This document shows positions 1 through 10,874 of a stretch of 64,000 nucleotides of DNA, one piece after another (position 1 is the first letter of the stretch; each line of letters starts with the position of its first letter). Made by a program: the position numbers and the translations under genes. Under the pieces are notes generated by a model. It was not told the DNA's origin and searched no databases. It worked only from the letters and a program-made list of their open reading frames with translations. This stretch comes from Cyathus striatus (Eukaryota; Basidiomycota; Agaricomycetes; Agaricales; Nidulariaceae), in NCBI GenBank assembly GCA_025738555.1, contig JAOVFP010000003.1:2666001-2730000 (forward strand), given 5' to 3'.

Positions 1-622
1 CTTGTGTGTTGCGCCCCTTGGACTTCCAGTTCCGTATTTAGAACAAAGCGGAGTAAGTGGCAAAATAGCGGAGTTGGCTCAAGGCCCAAGTGGGAGAAGG
101 GTGTAAATGTAGTTGATTTGAAACTAAAGTATATCTACATTACAGGAGTAGTTTATATAGTAAACTACTTTGTCTGAATGCATACGGAGTAATGCCCATG
201 GGTATGTGGCATCCTAGGGTTAAGTAAACTCCATGAAATGTAGAACATGGTAAACTAGTAGTACGCCTCTAGATTATAGTCATAGGAGAAATGGCTGCGG
301 CCGGAGAACGAGGTAGTAATATTAAAGGGAAGGAACAAGTAAACAGTTACAAGTAAACATTAGTAAGGAAGAGTTTGATATATAACAAGTATACATAGTC
401 TGAAGGAAATGTACTAAAAGCGGAGTAAACCCGGAGTTGACTTCAATGGTACAGGGATTGTCATGGATATGACATAAAAATAAACAGTGTGAATCTTGCC
501 TTTAGGTCTGTGCACACCTCATGCCCCTTTCTTATCTGAACCACCATCAGTTACACATCCCTGCACATCCACCCATATCAACACTTAACATTTGTCACCA
601 CTACATACCCTGCCACCTCACA
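1..622. other. Unassigned sequence at window edge
   Basis: I recognise no gene here. The first 480 bases are AT-rich and contain repeated motifs such as cggagt and agtaaac, which may be part of a repeat continuing outside the window. No target duplication or LTR boundary could be placed. Bases 521-622 are open in one frame but lack recognisable protein features. They may be intron or 5' flank of the spliced gene that follows, because a CACAG acceptor-like site ends at about 622. Confidence 0.3.
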
Positions 623-3066
623 GATCTGCTTGCAACCAATCCACCAAGGACAATGCTGATAAAACAAATGTTCGCAAGCATACTATTTCATCCACTGATC
701 CTACCACACAACCTGCCAAAAAGAAGGGTAGAAAGGGGAGTAATGTGGATGAAGGACAAGAGGGGGATGACACTCAGGGGAATAATACTCAGAAGAAGAA
801 AGGGAAAAAGAGAAAAGGATGGTGTGTAATAACTTGCTTGTAAAATTATTTTTTATTCATTTTTTATTTCTAAGTAAATCTGCAATCCAATGTATTGCTG
901 AAGACTCTCAGGCTGCTCCACCAGTGAAATTAACCAATGCTGAACAGAGTATCATAGATGATGGAACATCTGTTGCACCTCCTAAGCGAATCTGTGATGC
1001 TGCTATCAGCTTAGTTCCTGCTACCCAGACTCTGAGTGCTACTAGTGGCTGTATTCATAGCTCTGAGATACTTGAAACTGAATCTACTGAAACTGAATCT
1101 ACTGAAACTGATAACAATAATGAAAACACTACTACTGGAAATGCTGGTAATGACTCCTCCAATAGTGAGTCTGGAGAAGAAGATACTGCTAATCAAAGCA
1201 AAGTGAATACTCCCAATAAGAGCAGTGATAATTCCTCCAATAATGACAGTGACAATGAGTTTGAAGAAGAAGATACTGTCAACCAAAGCAAAGAGGATAA
1301 TTACAACCAGAATGATGAGATCACTCTCAATAAGGACAGAGAAGACAATTCCTCCAAAAATAACAGTGACAATGAGTTTGAAGAAGATACTGTCAACCAA
1401 AGCAAAGAGGATAATCACAACCAGAGCAATAAGACCACTCTCAATAAGGACAGAGAAGATAATATTCACAGCAAAGGCAGTGAGAGCACCCACCACAAAA
1501 GTGGAAATGATGCTCATATACAGAGCAGTGAGAATATCTATAATCAGATTGGAGAGTCCATTTATCCTGAGATGGATCAGCTTTCTGATGGGAGAAAAGG
1601 TGATAGTGTAGATATTTATATGATGTCCCCACCAAGGAAAGAAGCTATAAGCAAAAAGAACTGTGAGAACTGTGAGACCCAGATTTCTATGGAAAGTAAA
1701 GGTGACCATGCAGGTGATATTCACATGGAATCTCCACCAAAAAAAGAGCTCTATAATTTACAAGGATCTTCTCATGTAATTGGTAAGTATTTTTCTTATA
1801 TAGATAGTAAAGTAATAACATGATATCAAGGTGGATTCATGTGCCATCATGCCCAGGGAAATGTACATAATGTTGCTGACTTTGAGGAAATTGAGAAGGA
1901 ATCAACCTATTTGGAACATGTAAAAGGAATTGTATACCTTTACATTTCAAATCTTGATCCTACAAATCTTCAAGTTTCAGATATGAAATAAATGTCATTT
2001 ATTAAAGTTCCTGTGTCAGTGAATTCAATGCAACCTGTTCTGAAAGGATTAGCTAAGAAATATAGTTCTATCACTGAATCTGAACAATGGTTCTTTATTG
2101 TTGACAATGACAGTCCACATTGGCGCCTTTTAGATAGCTATGAGTGTGCTATTGAGGACAATGAGGATTTTATATGGATTCAGACAGAAAACTATATTTT
2201 ACATGTATTATGTGTAAGTGTATTTTATTCATATTTGTAGTCTCAAACTGAACTATATAAATAGTCTTCATTTCATCCTTCAGCTCAACAAGGTTCACTG
2301 GCAGTTACAGGTCCATCTCACTCTGTGTCACTTTCTACAAGCCATAGATCTGTTTCTATAGCTCCACCTGTTGTAACAGAACTAAATGCTGAGTCCCAAA
2401 CAATTACTGCTCAACTTGGTGTTTGTTCAGATGAGGTTAATTGCACCTATGAGGATGGAGTCAGAGGTCAATATCAGAAATACTTGGTCACTCTCAAATA
2501 TTTAGATATTTATAACTCAATGATAAAGGACAACCAATGGGAAGGAAAATGTCCAAATAAGAAGGCAATTGTTGACATTTTCTTGTCCTATTCATACTTT
2601 CAGTCCAACCATACAAAACTCTTTCCAAAGCTTTCTGATTATCCTTTGTTGATGAAATGGATGCAGGGAGGGGATAATACTCCATCTGATTTGGAAGCAT
2701 GGGGGTATGAAAAGACTCAAAAATATACATTTGAAGATCTTAAGATGTTTTATAACAATGGAGGGACACTTGATCCAGACCAAGCAGTAAGGAAGAAAGT
2801 TAAGGGAAAGGGAAAAGATAAAATTAAGAAGAAAGTGGAAGATAAAGAAGATAGTGAGAGTAGTGAGGAGAGTGAGGAGAGTGATGAGGAGGATGATACT
2901 GATAATGAGGAAGAGAAGGAAATGGTGATGAGAAAGAAGAAGAACAAAGGAGAAGGGGAAAGGAAAACAGAAAGAGAATGAGAAGGGTAAGGGTAAGGGT
3001 AAAAGTAAAGGAAAAGGAAAAGTTTTGGAAGTTAAGAAGACAACTAAGAAGGGGGCCAAAGAGTAA
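623..3066 (+). pseudogene. Decayed spliced gene, acidic Asn/Ser-rich protein
   Basis: I do not recognise the family. Four exons with matching phases can be followed: about 623-821, 875-1782, 1831-2211 and 2284-3066. The introns are 53, 48 and 72 bp with GT/AG ends. Exon 1 encodes a Lys/Gly-rich basic stretch. Exon 2 encodes an acidic Asn/Ser/Glu-rich region with imperfect internal repeats containing DNEFEE and NQSKED, so it is probably disordered. Exons 3-4 look globular, with many aromatic residues, followed by a Lys/Glu-rich tail. Two lesions are visible. An in-frame TAA at 1989-1991 is followed directly by an in-frame continuation. A one-base frame change near 2950-2970 lets the tail continue as a GK-rich stretch to a TAA at 3064-3066. 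The upstream start was not found. It lies next to a KDZ-type transposase in the same orientation and could be a companion gene of that element; this is inference. Confidence 0.5.
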
Positions 3067-3433
3067 GTTGATTTTGGTTTGAATTTCTCTTTTTTGATGT
3101 CTCCAATCTTTCAATGTAGTATAAAATTTGAAATCTCTGTACTCTATTTCATATATCAAATCCTTGTACATTTTCTCCTCCATAAAAAATGTGTTCTGTA
3201 TAGTCTTGTAACTGGATGTTCCATGCTAATGGAATTCACTCTCATATCCACCACACTTTTGAGACTTAATAATTGGATACAATATGGAAGCATAACCACA
3301 GTTATTTTAATGATATTGCCAGGAGTTTCAGCAAACATGCAACCCTTCCCTGACATTTCATTTAAAACTTTCAGCAAATTTATTAGTAGTAATTATAGCT
3401 CAGAAATTTCCCTATAAACAGCATTGGTAATAC
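3067..3433 (+). other. Possible upstream exon of KDZ-type gene
   Basis: This stretch lies between the Asn-rich gene and the first secure KDZ-type exon. A plus-strand frame from about 3190 to 3400 has protein-like composition, and a TTTACAG acceptor precedes the secure exon at about 3440. It may encode an N-terminal part of the transposase, but I see no diagnostic motif. Confidence 0.25.
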
Positions 3434-3759
3434 TATTTACAGTTACACACAACAGTGATCTATTAAGTCTTCATGCAACACAATTCAATCCTAGATATCT
3501 AGAGGAGAATAATGTACAAATGACTGCTTGGATCAGTACTTTACCCTCCCCTCCAATTTCCGGATGGACTCCGGATAGACAAGAAAATGTCCGGAATTTC
3601 CAAGTGGACTCCATATGAAAACCAGATTTTCCAGATGGAATCCACATGGAATACAGATTTTCCAGATGAAGTCCAGATGGACATGATAATTTCTGGACAA
3701 AGTCCACATTGAGTCCATGTTACAGCTATTTTCACATGGTATTATACTTGTCACACTTT

Positions 3760-4505
3760 TTGCAGTGTCACAGTATTGGAGTTGTTACAGTTACCATTGC
3801 ATAGTGTCACAGTATCACACATGGTCATAATGAAGCAAATATCACATTCACATTGTCATAGTTATCAGGGTCATCTTCATTATCACACTTGTCACATAGT
3901 GTCACAGCTGTCAACATCTGTGATATTGTGACACTACAAATAGTGTGACAAACGTGACAAGTGTGACATTATGTAAAAGATACTGTGACACTATGTGAAA
4001 GTGTTGAGTGTGACACAACATGAAAAGTGTGACACAACATGAAAAGTGTGACACAACACGAAAAGTGTGACACAACATGAAAAGTGTGACACAATGTGAA
4101 AAGTGTGACACAATGTGAAAAGTGTGACACAATGTGAAAAGTAGCTGTGATAACTGCAAGACTGTGAGACACATAATATTGTGATACTGCAATACTATGC
4201 AACATTGTGACACAGGTGTCACACTCAACACACTGCATCATGCAAGTGTGTCACACTTGATGCATAATGTCATGCTCCACACACCATGTCATGCTCAATA
4301 CACAGTGTTACACTCAACACATGGTGTCATGCTCAACACATAGTGTCACACTTAATAGATAGTGTCACACTCAATGTGTAGTGTCACATTCAATGCATCA
4401 TGTCACACTCAACACAAGGTATCACACTCAATGCATCATGTCACACTCAGCACATAGTGACATGCTTAATGCATAGTATCACACTCAGCACACAGTGTAA
4501 TAAAC
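3760..4505. repeat. 19-bp minisatellite in inverted orientation
   Basis: From about 3990 to 4145 the repeated unit is AAGTGTGACACAACATGAA (19 bp). From about 4260 to 4500 it is a 19-bp unit containing GTGTCACACTCAACACA. GTGTGACAC and GTGTCACAC are reverse complements, so the two halves form a large inverted repeat around about 4210 that could fold into a long hairpin. The same motif makes up the core of the related element at 27066-29346. Confidence 0.8.
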
Positions 4506-4762
4506 TACTAATTAATACAAGCTACCTGGAATCCATATGGATTCCAGGTGGAGTCCAGTATAGCAAATTCCTTCGGAATTCTGGCTGAAAGGCAGAATTT
4601 GGCCAATAATCCGGATCCCATATGAAATTCATCTGGAAAGCACCCAGACCAGAAAACTAAAATTTGGCTGGTGTCTCTGCCAAAACAAGTCCACCTGGAG
4701 TCCAGATGGAGTCTGTGGAATGGCCAGAAATTCCATGGAAATTCCATGGACTTTCCAGGGAG

Positions 4763-5385
4763 TGTTATGATCCGAGCTGGTCTTGTAATGTCTTCTGGTC
4801 TTGTGATGTCTCCTGGTCTTGTGATGTAATAATCACGTGACTTGTCACTACACTCATAAGTCATATGACAAAGTCGAAGCCTAAACAGTAATAATGTAGA
4901 GTTATTCACTAATGGACTTGGCAGCGATCTCACAGCAACACTTGAGATGCGATTTAGAAAGTAGCGGTGTTCTGGGTCTGAGGTGTTCTCAAAGAGGATA
5001 GAGGGGATTAGCCAGCTATATTGGATGATAGCTAAACTAAGATCAAGCTGAGGAAGCTTGATTGGAATACATGAGCTATTTATACAAAAGAAGCATGGTC
5101 TGTTCACAGAAGGTATGCTACTATAAATAAGTGTCCGTGACTTGCCATGACTCGGCAGAGGTCTATAAATAAATGCGCAGCACTGCGCAGCAGTATCAGT
5201 AAGCGAGTCCGAGGAAATAAGAGAAGTCCGTGCTCGTAGTATGACAAACCAGAGGAGCGGGGTCGGGGATGGTGAGTAAGTATGTAGTTATAAATAGAAA
5301 GGGATCAGTAAGCTAAAAGATATAAATAGAAGGGTCACGTGAAAAAGAGGTAGTCTGGCGGGGTTGAGATGGAAAAAGTGTAACA
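4763..5385 (+). mobile_element. Solo LTR inside hAT-like copy 1
   Basis: The 623-bp sequence starts TGTTATGATCC and ends GTGTAACA, giving TGTTA/TAACA inverted ends. It is flanked by the 5-bp direct repeat GGGAG (4758-4762 and 5386-5390). Two TATAAATA motifs near 5120-5170 in the plus orientation fit an LTR promoter. There is no internal retrotransposon sequence, so this is what LTR-LTR recombination leaves. It interrupts the right arm of the surrounding element, since arm-like sequence resumes at 5391. The family was not determined. Confidence 0.8.
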
Positions 5386-6001
5386 GGGAGTCCGCAGATT
5401 CTGTCTGGACTCTGGAAGGAATTTAGGGGGAAGTGTAAAGACCTCGCTTGGATGCTCACTTTATCTAGAGCATTGCAAGTTCATCTTGGAGAGAGATGTA
5501 ACAAATTATTTAGAGATGAGCCTAATGATGAAAGGGATACAATTTTGGCATTGAGCTTAGATAACTTGATGAAGACTCTAAAGCTTAATCCAATTGCATC
5601 ATCTGGAAGATTTAAAGGAAATTTAAAAGTAGTATCTCATAAAGAGATTTCACCAGCATTTGTTATTTGCCCTGTAACTTCTGTATGTGTAACAAATACA
5701 TGCCCCTCATTGGCATTACACTTATCAACAGATGCACAGGATATACCTCATGTTACTTTAATTCAGGGTACTGAAACTATAAAAAATGTTCAAGTACTCA
5801 CAGGAATATGCAAAAGATGCAAAACACAATACTCTGCAAGAAGAGAGCAATGGGAAATCTGGAAAAAAACTACAAGACTTAGTGTAGATAGCTATCATTA
5901 TACAAATCACAGAGTTAAAGACTTTCTCTGCAGAATATTTTGCAATCCAGCACCACTAGATGGATCTGCTCCAAATATAGTTATAACTGATTTTGACAAT
6001 A

Positions 6002-6642
6002 TGCCATAGCTGTACTTTTTCTACCTTATTTCTGCACTCTCTGCACTTCTTGACTTGTAGATATTGTCCTTTCATTTTTACCCTTCTGCTCTTCTGACTG
6101 AAAGTCACCAAGCTTATGTCACCTTACTCATCCAGTTCTTATCTGCTCTCCATTATGCTTTCTCTATCATACCCTGGGTATACTTGTCTCAGTATTCCTT
6201 TCAATCCTTAGTTCATCCTTGGTACATATTTATTCAAACCATACTCCACCTTCTGCCACCATCTTATTATGTTTATCAAATAGTATACTATTACCCATTC
6301 ATTCACTGGTCATTGGTGAAGTCATATAGTATTTAAGTAGCACAATTTGTACTACTACTACTCAGTTTGAATATTGACTAAGTTACTATCCTTCATACTT
6401 GTCTTTGAGTTCTACTCAACTCTGGCTTAAATCATTGCCTTCACAGTAACGACTCTGCACTCTGCACTCTGCACTCCTGTCCCCCTCTTTCTCTGCACTC
6501 CTGTCTCTCCCTTCCACACTTTGAAATACCTGGACCACAAGAATGACAAGGGGTGCAGCATATAAGCTGAAGCTGATGGTCCTTCTGTCCTGCACTTTCT
6601 ACCTTACACTTCTGACCTTACATAGAAATACAGGTCTTGACA
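6002..6642 (+). mobile_element. Solo LTR inside KDZ-type pseudogene
   Basis: The 641-bp sequence starts TGCCATAG, ends CTTGACA and is flanked by CAATA (5997-6001 and 6643-6647). It shares a TATTTAAGTAG block and a GGGTGCAGCATATAAGCTGAAG-like block (about 6560) with the LTR at 17334-17996, so the two belong to related families. Deleting it with one CAATA copy joins two KDZ-type coding pieces in frame up to a GTGAGA splice donor. Confidence 0.85.
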
Positions 6643-6967
6643 CAATAATGGAAATCCATATTTGAAGAGGGTTTTTAATACACAGGTGAGATTCATATTA
6701 TAATTATTTAAAAATATTTCATAAACTACTACTTGTCATAGGCATGTGAACAGCTCAATGCTTGGCTTGGTGGCTTTGAATCTAGTCTAAAAAAAAATGA
6801 CTCCAAGCAATTTTGATTGGTTTTTGCATACCATGTTGTTTTATCACAGTAAACATGTTATAGATAGACAAGAAAGAAGAAGAAAACAGGAAGCTAATGG
6901 GTTGGAAGTGGAAGGAAATGTAGCAGAGGAGAATGATGACTTTCCAGCTGAAGATATGGTCCTCTAA

Positions 6968-7120
6968 ATAAATAAAGTCATGTTTTTATATATTAGTCAA
7001 GTATATGTAGAAATGATTATGTATTAACAATTACCACACTATTTTAAATAGCTTTGAGAGCAGGAGTTACTTTAAACAACTAAAATATGTAGGTGATTGC
7101 ACTATAAGTTCTATAAATTA
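6968..7120. other. AT-rich 3' flank of KDZ-type gene
   Basis: No gene or repeat was recognised in this short AT-rich stretch, which probably is the 3' flank of the KDZ-type element. Confidence 0.4.
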
Positions 7121-7595
7121 AAAGTCTTCATAGAATCTGCACAGAATCTGTGAAAATATTATTACTACTTAAAACTATGTGGATTCTGTATGGATACATG
7201 CAGAATCTGTGTGGAATCCATACAGAATTATTACATCTGTACAGATCAATACTGATTCTGTGCAGAATCTGTGCAGAATCCACACAGAAATTTGCATCTG
7301 TACAGACCAAAACTGATTCTGCACAAAATCTGCACAGACTCCCAGGGGGAGTGTAAATTACTGGAAAGTTAAGGTATTAAACAGATCTTACAGATTCTGC
7401 ATAAATCCACACAGGATCCATGCAGAATATGTATGGAATCTGTACAGAATAATAGCCACTATATAAATTCTGTATGGTATCCTCATGGATCTGTATGGTT
7501 CTGTACAGAATTCACACAGATCCATGCAGATTCTGTACAGAATTTTCAGATCCATGCAAATCTGTACAGACCTCCTGGGGGAGTGTAAATTACTG
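7121..7595 (-). mobile_element. Two arms of the satellite-core hAT-like family, reversed
   Basis: Two consecutive segments each end in GGGGGAGTGTAAATTACTG, at 7363 and 7595. That is the reverse complement of the left end of the copies at 12995 and 27066. The second segment (7364-7595) matches the reverse complement of about 12998-13275 along most of its length, including a block with aaggtattaaacagatctta. Both are rich in TCTGTACAGA-type palindromes. The satellite core and the other terminus are missing, so these are fragments. The second abuts gag of the gypsy element directly, whose 5' LTR and leader are absent. Confidence 0.75.
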
Positions 7596-8863
7596 TGAAG
7601 TTGGAAACAATAACACTCCAGATAATGATGGAGACAATGGTGACCAACCCAGAGATGATGATGGCAATGGTAATGAACCCCGAGATGGTGACAATGAGCC
7701 AGAGAATGATAATGAGCAGGCAAGTGCTGGTGGCAATGGTCCTGGTAGACCAAATTTCCCCAGAGGTCCTCCCTCTGATCCCTCTGAGCCTCCTTCTAGG
7801 CCTCCCTCAAGGGATTCCTCTCGCAACCCCTATTGCACCACTCACCACTTCAACATTACCAGGGGTGAAATCCTGGAAATGATGGCTTTCATGGCAGGTG
7901 TTTTTGCACCTCAACCAGCTCCTCCCATTTGGGAGAAGAAAGTCAACCAGCCAGACAACTTTGATGGCTCCAACTCCTTGCAGCTGAAACCATTCATCAT
8001 GCAGTCTGTTTGGTGTTCTGGAACAACCCCCAGTTGTACCTGGATGACTCCTCTAAAGTCAACTATGTGTTGACTTTTCTCCATGGTTTGGCAAGCAACT
8101 TGTTTGCCACTCACTTAGATGACGACATCTACAAGCCATGGATGGATTCATGGGGCTACTTTTTTCAGCTCCTCTGGACTCATTTCAGTCATACCAACCC
8201 AGTTGGTGAGGCTGAAATTCACATTTTCTCCCTCCACATGGAGGATAATCAGTGTCTTATGACATATGAAATCAAGTTTAATGAGTATGCTGCATTACTG
8301 CCTTGAGATGATGCTGTCCTCAACTTGGCATATTATCATGGCCTTTGTCCTCATCTGAAGGATGCTCTCTCCCATCGAGAGCAAGGTTGGCCAAAGTCTC
8401 TTTCAGAGACCAAGAGAATAGCCCAGGGCTATGACCAGAGGCATTTGGAGTGCAATACTGAGTGCAATATAGAGAAGAAGCACAGCAAGTCTGCTGCCAA
8501 GTCTTCAGAGAAGCCCAAGGGCAATCAGAATTCAAAATCAACTTTGAATTCTTCCTCCTCATCCTCCTCTTCCTCTTCTGCCTCTTTCAACCCCACTTCA
8601 TCCTTGGGGAAACCCAAGAAAAAACAGAAGCAGAACTAGTCCAAGGTGCCAGACTTGACTGGGAAGCTTGGTTCTGACAGGAAACTTACCTCAGAAGAAT
8701 GTAAACATTGCCTGGACCAGAAGCTTTGCCTATTCTGTGGCAATGCTGGTCATCAGGCCAAGGACTGTTGTAAGGCAGCCTCTGCTGCCAGAGCCCATGC
8801 AGCCACTGCCACCTCTACTGAGGCAACTCCCTCAGTGAACTCAGCTGAGAGTTCGAAAAAATA
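7596..8863 (+). pseudogene. gag: gypsy gag (capsid and nucleocapsid), broken
   Basis: Gag packages retrotransposon RNA. The N-terminal part is an acidic Asp/Asn/Gly-rich region and then a Pro/Ser-rich stretch (about 7740-7850). A capsid-like region follows, including WEKKVNQPDNFDGS, a common entry motif of fungal gypsy gag. A zinc knuckle with spacing C-x2-C-x4-H-x4-C (CLFCGNAGHQAKDC) sits near 8728-8769. The frame is broken near 8010-8040, at TGA 8304-8306 (probably an original CGA), and at TAG 8637-8639. There is no in-frame ATG at the 5' end because the region abuts a foreign repeat at 7595. Confidence 0.8.
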
Positions 8864-8984
8864 GAGAGTGGCTCCAGTGACTCCACACAGGCTGAGGGCC
8901 ATGTTAAGCTCTCCTGTGCACCTAAGGAGATAAGACTAAATGCATCCACTCTTTATGACCCCCAAGCTGTACATATTCCTTTGA

Positions 8985-9753
8985 CTTCATTTTCTCCAGC
9001 TATGCTAGTTATGCCTCTTTCTTTCTCTCACTCATCAATTCTGGTTCAACCCATTGTTTTGCTGACTTATTGTTTGTAAGGGAGCACAACCTCCCCACAA
9101 CTCCAGCCCCTCCCATTGCACTGAAACTTTTTGACAGTACCTCTAACCCCATACTTGCAGGGGGTACTGTACTATCTGTAATGTTTCCTACTGGTGAATG
9201 CATGGATATTTCTTTGTATGTAACCCTGCTCGATTCTTCCTGCTCCATGGTATTAGGATTTAACTGGCTCTCCCAATACAATCCATTGATTGACTGGACT
9301 GAGAGATGTATACTTGGCTTCCAAACCCCAGTTCTAGGAGAATCTTCTCTGTCTTTGTCGACACCTGCTCTGAAGGCTTCTGCCTCTTTGCAAACCCCTC
9401 TATCACCAGATTCATCTTCTGTTTCTCTGTTGAAAAATAGCCCACCTCCCAGTATCTTGCTCATTAATGCTGCAGCTTTTCTCTGGGCTAGTAAACTTGC
9501 TGGCCCACAGATGCCTAGGATACAAGTCAGTGCCATAGCCTCAGCTCCTGCCACTGCCATGGCTGCAGAAGCCATGGACCTTTCCAATATTCCTCTGGAA
9601 TATCACAAGTTCACTGACATCTTCAGCAAAACACAAGCAGACACTCTTGCTCTGCATCACCCTTATGATCTCCAGATCAACTTGGAGGAAGGTATGTCTC
9701 CTCCAGTTGGTACTGTGTATTCACTCTCACAGTCCAAGTTAGCCTCTCTATGA
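8985..9753 (+). pseudogene. gypsy aspartic protease region, catalytic Asp lost
   Basis: The region resembles the retropepsin domain that cleaves Gag-Pol. The active-site loop reads LINSGSTHCF at about 9031-9060, where the family has a D-S-G triad; the codon at 9037-9039 is AAT, so the catalytic Asp is replaced by Asn. The downstream flap and core motif VLGFNWLSQYNPLIDW fits chromovirus proteases (ILG-W-L--HNP-IDW). A Ser/Pro/Ala-rich linker leads to the RT. The frame ends at TGA 9751-9753, where an Arg is expected. Confidence 0.8.
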
Positions 9754-10874
9754 GAGTTCATCAATGAACATCTCCAGATTGGCTTTATTCATCCTTCTCA
9801 TTCTCCACATGGAGCACCTGTACTCTTTGTCTGGAAGAAGGATGGATCTCTTCAACTTTGTGTTGATTTCTGTGGGCTTAATTCAATCTCCAAAAAGGAT
9901 TGATATCCCCTTCCCCTTATTTCCAACCTCCTTGACTCTCCTCACAAGGCTAGAATCTACACTAAGATCAATCTCTGCCATGCTTACCACTTAGTCTGCA
10001 TCACTGATGGAGATAGTGGAAGACCACTTATTGCACTCATTATGGCTTGTTTGAATGGCTAGTTATGCCATTTGGACTCACCAATGCACCTGCAGCTTTC
10101 CAATGTTTCATGAACAACATCTTCAAGGACATGCTCAATGTGTGTGTTACAGTCTACCTTGACAATATACTAATCTACTCTGATAGTCTCAAGGAGCACA
10201 AATGGCATGTCAAAGAAGTTCTCAAGTGTTTATGCCAATATGGGCTCTATGCCTGGGTGGACAAGTGTGAATTCCACACTGAATCTGTTGAGTATCTAGG
10301 TTATGTCCTTTCTCTGAGTGGCCTCACTATGTCCCAGGATAAAGTCCAAACCATTAGGGATTGGCCTGAGCCTAAGAAGGTTAAAGATGTTCAGTCTTTC
10401 CTTGGGTTCACCAACTTCTATAGGTGTTTTATCCAGTATTACTCTGATATAGTAGTGCCACTCACTTGTCTTACCTGCAAGGGTTTGAAATGGGACTTTA
10501 CTCCAGCTTGCTGTTTGGCATTCAAGAAATTGAAGGACACCTTCACCATCACTCCTGTACTCACTCATTGGGCCCCTGATGCCCAGATCATTGTAGAGAC
10601 TGATGCCTCTGACTATTCTCTCAGAGCAATTCTCTTGATTGTTGCTGACAATAGCAATATTCACCTCATTGCATTCCATTCCCATATATTTACCTCCCCT
10701 GAACTGAACTATGACACCCATGACAAGGAACTTTTGGCCATCTTTGAAGCTTTTCATATCTGGCAACACTACTTGGAGGGTTCTGGTACTCTGTTTGATG
10801 TGGTTACTGACCATAAAAACCTAGAGTATTTCTCCACCACCAAGATCCTCACTTGCTGCCAGGCTCATTGGTGA
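9640..10874 (+). pseudogene. pol: gypsy reverse transcriptase and RNase H, inactivated
   Basis: RT copies the element's RNA and RNase H removes the template. RT motifs in order: [33 protein letters not shown], then MPFGLTNAPAAFQCFMN and the active site YLDN at about 10158-10166. The family motif is YLDD; the second Asp is AAT (10164-10166). RNase H follows with ETDASDYS, DKELLAI and VTDHKNLEYF. Stops interrupt the frame at 9751-9753, 9901-9903 and 10872-10874, with a frame disturbance near 9990-10050. The change GAC/GAT to AAT and the TGA stops are all C-to-T type transitions on one strand or the other. Confidence 0.9.

Larger units (their letters stand above)
3534..5445. mobile_element. hAT-like non-autonomous element, copy 1 (satellite core)
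   Basis: The 8-bp direct repeat GCTTGGAT flanks the element at 3526-3533 and 5446-5453. The left end is CAGTACTTTACCCTCCCC. The right end, read inward, is GAGGTCTTTACACTTCCCCC, so the ends are imperfect terminal inverted repeats with a TTTAC core. Inside, 3550-3735 and 4520-4760 are arms packed with short near-palindromes such as TCCATATGGA and TCCAGATGGA. Between the arms is a 19-bp satellite. There is no coding capacity. It is inserted in an exon of the KDZ-type gene and contains a solo LTR (4763-5385). An 8-bp duplication with short CAG-starting ends is typical of the hAT superfamily; the assignment is inferred because the element encodes no transposase. Confidence 0.82.
3434..6967 (+). 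pseudogene. KDZ-type transposase gene with CxC5-like cluster, interrupted
   Basis: This is the remains of a KDZ (Kyakuja-Dileera-Zisupton) transposase or a CxC5-domain relative. The coding pieces are 3434-3533, 5454-6001, 6648-6685 and 6742-6967. The middle piece carries the pattern GICKRCKTQYSARREQ, which resembles the CxC5 cysteine cluster associated with KDZ transposases. The last exon begins ACEQLNAWLGGFES and contains a FDWFLH motif, both of which I know from the C-terminal end of this family. An intron, GTGAGA to CATAG, lies at 6686-6741. The gene is broken by a hAT-like insertion (3534-5445) and a solo LTR (6002-6642); removing each with one target-site copy restores the frame. A nine-A run at about 6789-6797 shifts the final exon by one base. 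The segment between the cysteine cluster and the C-terminal motif is much shorter than a full catalytic core, so an internal deletion is also likely. The stop is TAA at 6965-6967. Confidence 0.7.

Noticed and set aside
1011..1724. A long minus-strand open frame rich in Ile/Val/Phe, suggesting a membrane protein
   Set aside because: It is the antisense shadow of the Asn/Ser/Asp-rich exon on the plus strand; the phases and splice sites support the plus frame.
7121..7350. TCTGTACAGA palindromes as transcription terminators or operator sites
   Set aside because: They are dispersed by the hundred through element arms and show no relation to genes; they are best explained as element arm repeats.
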